From Amycolatopsis acidicola (lineage in GTDB: Bacteria > Actinomycetota > Actinomycetes > Mycobacteriales > Pseudonocardiaceae): a stretch of DNA of 62,945 bases. Location: the NCBI RefSeq assembly GCF_007713735.2, contig NZ_VMNW02000048.1, forward strand, positions 1 to 62,945, written 5' to 3'. Each line of letters begins with the position of its first letter. Position 1 is the first letter of the stretch. The notes beneath the pieces are model-generated. The model did no database searches and was not told the origin of the DNA. It was given only the letters and a program-made list of their open reading frames with translations. The position numbers and the translations under genes were made by a program. Shown here piece by piece: positions 59,014 through 62,945 of the stretch.

Positions 59014-59813
59014 GCCTTCACCGCCCATTCGCTCAGCCAGCCGTGCAGCCGCGCCGGAAACCCATCCAGCTCCTCCATCGGATAATGCCCGATGCCCTCC
59101 AGCATCGTGAAACGCCCGTCCGGCACCGCTTCGGCCGTCGCGCGCACCGTGGCCGGGTCGAGCCAGAGGTCGTCCTCGCCGACAACGAGGTGCACCGGGC
59201 ACCCGATGTCGGCCAGACCGCTTCGCACGTCGTGACTTCCCCAGCCCAGCAGGTCCGAAGTGGACACTGCCGGATCCTCACGACGGTGCATCGTCGCGAT
59301 CAGCTCGGCTCGTTCGGCCGGCACGGCGCGCCCGACGACGGCGAGCGTGCCGAGGTAGGTGCGGTCGGTCCGGCTCGGCGCCGCGATGTCCTCCAGTTCC
59401 CGGCGCAGGCCGTTCATGCTCACCCGCCCCGGGCCCGCCGTGGCCGCCATCGCCACCGTGCCCGCCAGCCGCGAACCGACGCGGGTGGCCACGTCCAGCG
59501 CGATCTTGCCGCCGATCGAGCAGCCCACCACGAACGGCCGGGACAGCCTGAGCACGTCGATCAGCTCGACGCACCACCGCGCGTACCAGCCGAGGTCATC
59601 GACCGGGCCGCCGGGGGCGGGTTCGGACCGGCCGTGGCCCGGCAGGTCCGGCACGATCACGCGGTAGCCCAGCGCCGCGAGTTCCTCCGTCGTCCGCCGC
59701 CACTGCACGCCGCTCTGCCCGGCCGTGTGCACGCACAGCACCGGCTGCCCAGCACCGCACTGTTCCACATAGGACAGTGTGCCGCCGATGTCCACATAGG
59801 ACGCCTCGATCAT
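59010..59813 (-). CDS. Alpha/beta hydrolase
   Basis: This 267-residue alpha/beta-hydrolase-fold enzyme has LPGHGRSEPAPGG, the nucleophile elbow VVGCSIGGKIALDVA (Ser about residue 97), an acid in LVVGEDDLWLD (about 217) and His in GIGHYPMEEL. Such enzymes cleave C-C bonds, esters or lactones. It lies between a MaoC-type protein and an acyl-CoA ligase with ATGA overlaps on both sides, so it works in the same catabolic step series. The substrate is not evident. Confidence 0.9.
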   Translation of the reverse strand: MIEASYVDIGGTLSYVEQCGAGQPVLCVHTAGQSGVQWRRTTEELAALGYRVIVPDLPGHGRSEPAPGGPVDDLGWYARWCVELIDVLRLSRPFVVGCSIGGKIALDVATRVGSRLAGTVAMAATAGPGRVSMNGLRRELEDIAAPSRTDRTYLGTLAVVGRAVPAERAELIATMHRREDPAVSTSDLLGWGSHDVRSGLADIGCPVHLVVGEDDLWLDPATVRATAEAVPDGRFTMLEGIGHYPMEELDGFPARLHGWLSEWAVKA

Positions 59814-60610
59814 CGGGCCACCTCCCGTGCCGCGTCGACGAGCAGTGCCAGTGCCTTCGTCAGCCGAAGGTACTCGTACCCGCTGCCGCTGACCTCGAAC
59901 TCGCCCCGCATCGCCCGGCGCATGAAGTCGTTGTGCTCACCCGTGATCAGCTCGGTCCAGGTCAGCTCGTCCGCCCCGAGGACGAACGTCGCGCCCAGCG
60001 GTGTGCGGCGGGTCACTTCGAGCACCCGGCCACGGTAGATCCGCAGGTGCACCTCGTGATCGCCGCTGCGCAGGCCGATCGTGCCGTCCCAGGTGGCCGT
60101 CGCCGCCGCGAACTCCGCGCCGAGCCGCTCCACCACCGCCTCGCCCCAGGCGACGGTGCCGAACGCCCGCCCTGCCGGGTCGGGGCCGCTGTCCCGTGCG
60201 CGGACGAGCACCGCGGTCGTGCCCTCCTGCACGGTGACACCGTCCTGGTTGAGCAGCTTCACGTGCCGGTTCACCACGCCTTCGTCGCCCGCGGACGTGC
60301 GGTGACACCGGGTGATGGTGAGCTCGAAATGCAGCGTGTCACCGACCAGGATCGGCGCGCGGTAGCGCCACCGCGTGTCGAGCAGCGCGAGCACCGAGTC
60401 GGTCATGATGCCCAGCTCGTGGAACAGCCCGAGGAACACCGCGAGCCCGAACGGCCCGTGCAGCACGGGCGCGGCGAACCGGCCACCGCCCTCGGTGTGC
60501 AGCGGGTGCCGGTCCCCGCTCAGCTCCGTGAAGGCCGCGAGGTCCCGTTCACCCACCTCGCGCGTGGCGCTGGTGAACCGTTGCCCCACCTGGAATTCCT
60601 CGAAGAACAT
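59810..60610 (-). CDS. MaoC-like hotdog dehydratase
   Basis: This 266-residue protein has an N-terminal MaoC-like hotdog (FEEFQVGQRFTSATREV, FTELSGDRHPLHTE). That segment holds the Asp and His of the hydratase dyad, and APVLHGPFGLAVFLG follows. The C-terminal 110 residues form a second domain without a clear motif, perhaps SCP2- or hotdog-like. It would hydrate an enoyl-CoA. The ATG at 60610 follows GGGGTGAGG; a GTG at 60616 adds two residues. It heads the MaoC-hydrolase-ligase operon, with a TetR-type site 47 bases upstream. Confidence 0.87.
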   Translation of the reverse strand: MFFEEFQVGQRFTSATREVGERDLAAFTELSGDRHPLHTEGGGRFAAPVLHGPFGLAVFLGLFHELGIMTDSVLALLDTRWRYRAPILVGDTLHFELTITRCHRTSAGDEGVVNRHVKLLNQDGVTVQEGTTAVLVRARDSGPDPAGRAFGTVAWGEAVVERLGAEFAAATATWDGTIGLRSGDHEVHLRIYRGRVLEVTRRTPLGATFVLGADELTWTELITGEHNDFMRRAMRGEFEVSGSGYEYLRLTKALALLVDAAREVAR

Positions 60611-60656
60611 CCTCACCCCGATCTCCGCCGCCCGGTTCCGCGCGCTCCGGCGCGAT

Positions 60657-60672
60657 ACGAACGAACGTTCTT
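60657..60672. promoter_or_regulatory. TetR operator copy 1 (GAACGANCGTTC core)
   Basis: ACGAACGAACGTTCTT lies 47 bases upstream of the MaoC operon. It shares the core GAACGAACGTTC with copy 2 and differs by one base in the core from copy 3. Confidence 0.7.
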
Positions 60673-60757
60673 AAAACATCATGGCCCGGCGGATTCGTCA
60701 AGACCTCCCGGCCAGGACGGTTTGACCAGCGACTCTCCGTCAAACTAAACTCCCGAC

Positions 60758-60773
60758 ATGAACGAACGTTCTT
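60758..60773. promoter_or_regulatory. TetR operator copy 2, overlapping the tetR start codon
   Basis: ATGAACGAACGTTCTT contains the tetR start codon itself as its first three bases. A bound repressor would block its own gene. It may also indicate a leaderless mRNA. Confidence 0.65.
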
Positions 60774-61375
60774 CCCCGACGCTCATCCCGGACACCGCGC
60801 GGGCCGGTGAGGCCGCCATCCTGAACGCGGCGCTCGAAGCCTTCGGGGACAAGGGGTTCTACGGGGCGTCGATGAGGGACGTCGCTCGGGGCGCGAAGAC
60901 CAGCCTGTCCAACCTGTACAACTACTTCCCGTCCAAATCCGACCTGCTGGCCGCCGTGCTGCGGATGGCGAACGACGAGCTGCTGAACCGGATCCAGCAG
61001 GCGGTGCGCGGCGCGGGCAGGCGCCAGGCGGACAGGCTCAGCGCCGCGGTGCGGGCCCATGTCGGGTTCGTCGTGGACCACCAAGTGGCGTCTTTGGTGG
61101 CACTGAGCGAAATCCGCTACCTGACGGGCGCGGCGCGCAAACGCGTGGTCGCGGCGCGGGACAGCACGCAGGGGATCTACGAGGAACTGGTCGCGGCGGG
61201 TGCCACCGCCGGGGAGTTCCGCACGCCGTACCCGGACGACGCCGCGCGGAACATCGTGTCGATGGTGTCCGCGATCTCGACGTGGTACCGGCCCGGCGGC
61301 CGGCTTTCCGCTGAGGAACTGGGAAACCAGCACGCCCGCTTCGCCTTGGCGCTCCTCGAAGCGACGCCGGGCTGA
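60758..61375 (+). CDS. TetR family regulator
   Basis: This 205-residue TetR protein has SMRDVARGAKTSLSNLYNYF as its DNA-binding helices (about residues 33-52). Three copies of a GAACGANCGTTC palindrome lie at the MaoC operon, at its own start and before the MFS gene. It is therefore the likely common repressor of all three. There is no ribosome binding site before the ATG, consistent with a leaderless transcript or an unrecognised start downstream. The effector is unknown; an acyl-CoA would fit the neighbours. Confidence 0.88.
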   Translation: MNERSSPTLIPDTARAGEAAILNAALEAFGDKGFYGASMRDVARGAKTSLSNLYNYFPSKSDLLAAVLRMANDELLNRIQQAVRGAGRRQADRLSAAVRAHVGFVVDHQVASLVALSEIRYLTGAARKRVVAARDSTQGIYEELVAAGATAGEFRTPYPDDAARNIVSMVSAISTWYRPGGRLSAEELGNQHARFALALLEATPG

Positions 61376-61412
61376 CCCGCCTCTTGCCTTCGCCGGCTCG
61401 GCCGCCTACGTT

Positions 61413-61428
61413 ATGAACGATCGTTCGT
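61413..61428. promoter_or_regulatory. TetR operator copy 3
   Basis: ATGAACGATCGTTCGT has a perfectly palindromic core, GAACGATCGTTC. It lies 23 bases before the MFS start codon and 38 bases after the tetR stop, so the transporter has its own regulated promoter. Confidence 0.7.
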
Positions 61429-61451
61429 CAGGCAGCCAACGGAGGTATGCC

Positions 61452-62813
61452 ATGCCCGTCAGCCCGGACAAACCCCACACCGCCGCGGAGGCGGCGAGCG
61501 GCGCGGACGGGGCGGCCAAGCCGAAAATGGCGAAGCTCGCGGCGGCGTCGGTGCTCGCGACGGTCCTCGAGTGGTTCGACTTCATGATCTACTCGACCGC
61601 GGCCGCGCTCGTGTTCGGCAAGCAGTTCTTCCCGTCGTTCGACAGCACCGCGGGCACGCTCGCGTCGTTCGCCACCTTCGCCGTCGGGTTCTTCGCGCGG
61701 CCGCTCGGCGGGATCGTCGCCGGGCACCTCGGCGACCGGTTCGGCCGCAAGCCCCCGCTCGTCGGCGCCATGGTCGTGATGGGCGGGTCCACGTTCGCGA
61801 TCGGCCTGCTGCCCGGGTTCTCCGCGATCGGCGTCTGGGCCCCGGTGCTACTGGTGGTTTTCCGGCTCATCCAGGGCATCGGCGTGGGCGCGCAATGGGG
61901 CGGCGCCGCGCTGCTGCTGACCGAGCACGCGCCCGCGAACCGGCGCGGGTTCTACGGCAGCCTGGTGCAGACCGGATCCATCGCCGGTGCCGTGGTCGGC
62001 AACGCGCTGTTCCTCGTGCTGACCGCGACACTGTCCACAACGGACTTCGACAGCTGGGGCTGGCGGATCCCGTTCCTGGCCGGGCTCGTGCTCGTCGTGA
62101 TCGGCGTCTACGTCCAGCTGAAAATCGAGGACACGCCCGTTTTCCGGACGCTGCAACAACGTTCGGCCGGTACCGGGCGGCGCAAGGCCCCGCTGCGCGA
62201 GGCGGTCCGCAAGTACTGGCGCGAAATCCTGCAGGCCGCGGGCGCGTTCATGGTCGTCAACGCGACGTTCTACATCCTCATCAGCGGCATGCTCGACTAC
62301 GGCGTGCACTACGCGCACCTGTCCAAGACGACGATCCTGATCTGCGTCATGGCCGCCGGGCTCACCCAGGTCGTGACGATCCCGCTGTTCGGCGCCCTCT
62401 CGGACCGGCGCGGCCGCCGCAAGCAGTACCTGGTGGGCACCGTGCTGATGGCGGCCTTCGCGTTCCCGCTGTTCTGGCTCGTGGGCACCGGTTCCGTGCC
62501 GCTGGTGCTGCTCGGGCTCGTCGTCGCGTTCACCATCCACGCGACCATGTACGGCCCGCAGGCGGCGCTGTACGCCGAGATGTTCCCCGCCGACGTGCGG
62601 TACTCCGGCGCCTCGCTCGGCTTCCAGATCGCTTCCGTACTCGCCGGCGGGCTCGCCCCGTTCATCATGACCGCGCTGCTGGCCGCGACCGGGTCCGCGT
62701 GGTCGGTGTCGCTCTACATCGTCGCGATGGCGGTGATCACCTTCGTCGCCGTGTTCACCGTCCGCGAGACGTTCCGGCGCGATCTGCATCGGACCTCGGC
62801 TGAGCTCGGGTAG
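61452..62813 (+). CDS. MFS transporter, metabolite:H+ symporter family
   Basis: This 453-residue transporter has a soluble N-terminus of about 35 residues, then ATVLEWFDFMIYSTAAALVF. The two cytoplasmic loops GHLGDRFGRKPPLV and LSDRRGRRKQYLV are diagnostic of MHS-type MFS carriers. Twelve membrane segments are apparent. GGAGG precedes the ATG at 61452. It is a likely importer for the acid handled by the ligase-hydrolase-MaoC operon, since it shares that operon's operator. It is a paralog of the MFS protein at 51527, with a different operon context. Confidence 0.92.
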   Translation: MPVSPDKPHTAAEAASGADGAAKPKMAKLAAASVLATVLEWFDFMIYSTAAALVFGKQFFPSFDSTAGTLASFATFAVGFFARPLGGIVAGHLGDRFGRKPPLVGAMVVMGGSTFAIGLLPGFSAIGVWAPVLLVVFRLIQGIGVGAQWGGAALLLTEHAPANRRGFYGSLVQTGSIAGAVVGNALFLVLTATLSTTDFDSWGWRIPFLAGLVLVVIGVYVQLKIEDTPVFRTLQQRSAGTGRRKAPLREAVRKYWREILQAAGAFMVVNATFYILISGMLDYGVHYAHLSKTTILICVMAAGLTQVVTIPLFGALSDRRGRRKQYLVGTVLMAAFAFPLFWLVGTGSVPLVLLGLVVAFTIHATMYGPQAALYAEMFPADVRYSGASLGFQIASVLAGGLAPFIMTALLAATGSAWSVSLYIVAMAVITFVAVFTVRETFRRDLHRTSAELG

Positions 62814-62815
62814 TG

Positions 62816-62941
62816 ACACCCCTCCACCGCCCCGATCTTTGAGTGTTCGCGATCTTGCCGCCGCGTCAAGGCGGGAAAGATGCCTTGACCCAGCGCCAAG
62901 ATCGCAAGAGCAGGCTGGGGATCGGGGCGGTGGAGGGGTGT
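62816..62941. repeat. Long nested palindrome after the MFS gene
   Basis: Perfect 22-base arms lie at 62816-62837 (starting ACACCCCTCC) and 62920-62941 (ending GGAGGGGTGT). Inside, GCGATCTTG (62849-62857) pairs with CAAGATCGC (62897-62905) and GTCAAGGC (62865-62872) pairs with GCCTTGAC (62882-62889). Together they can fold into one long hairpin. It begins 3 bases after the MFS stop. It could be a strong terminator, a structured RNA or a small non-coding mobile repeat. Confidence 0.7.
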
Positions 62942-62945
62942 GGTC

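Overview
The window is very GC-rich, gene-dense DNA with translationally coupled operons, a six-gene mce cluster, many TetR/GntR regulators and many cytochrome P450s. This points to an actinobacterium of the mycolate/Pseudonocardiaceae side (Amycolatopsis-like); the genus is inference. The dominant theme is sterol or steroid-like lipid uptake and catabolism. No rRNA, tRNA or CRISPR was seen, and no gene-free stretch exceeds about 250 bases. Comparisons with Mycobacterium tuberculosis (Mtb) proteins are from memory, not from a search.

1-7278: a complete mceA-F set on the minus strand, each gene overlapping the next by 1-4 bases, without the usual yrbE permease pair upstream. It lies directly downstream of an operon with a TetR regulator, CYP51, a ferredoxin and an NTF2-like protein.

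7353-21070: a locus closely resembling Mtb Rv0762c-Rv0771 (NTF2-like protein, ferredoxin, CYP51, SDR, CYP123, TetR, AldA, SDR, 3-hydroxyisobutyrate-dehydrogenase-like protein, CMD protein). It is rearranged and enlarged with a CYP142-like P450, a second ferredoxin, an epimerase, a PaaI thioesterase, a paralogous TetR and a KshB-like reductase. Seven copies of a 26-base element built from GTCCAG/CTGGAC half-sites sit at its promoters, so it looks like one TetR regulon.

21273-36373: an LLM oxidoreductase, a FadD19-like acyl-CoA synthetase and an unknown protein; two TetR genes; a CYP125-aldehyde dehydrogenase operon; two more TetR genes; a KshA-like Rieske oxygenase with a DapB-like dehydrogenase; a FUSC transporter fused to carboxypeptidase-regulatory-like domains, with a divergent MarR gene.

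36620-47551: a compact second catabolic system. Minus-strand operon: DUF35 protein, Ltp2-like aldolase, two family III CoA-transferases. Plus strand: LLM protein and FadR-type GntR. Then a ferredoxin reductase with an SDR, and a divergent SDR-ferredoxin-P450-SnoaL operon. Four CCTCATGAGG-type palindromes at the two divergent promoters suggest that the internal GntR controls the whole block. It resembles a hydroxylation, alcohol oxidation, CoA activation and retro-aldol sequence for an unidentified isoprenoid-like substrate.

47649-49438: an IS30-family element (with a frameshifted transposase) inserted in a small secreted-protein gene. The reading frame is restored exactly when the element and one 3-bp duplication are removed.

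49608-62945: an unknown protein; an HSL-type hydrolase; an MFS-IlvD/Edd-FAD oxidoreductase operon with a divergent GntR; a thioesterase; an acyl-CoA ligase-hydrolase-MaoC operon with a divergent TetR and an MFS transporter sharing GAACGANCGTTC operators; and a 126-base nested palindrome at the right end.
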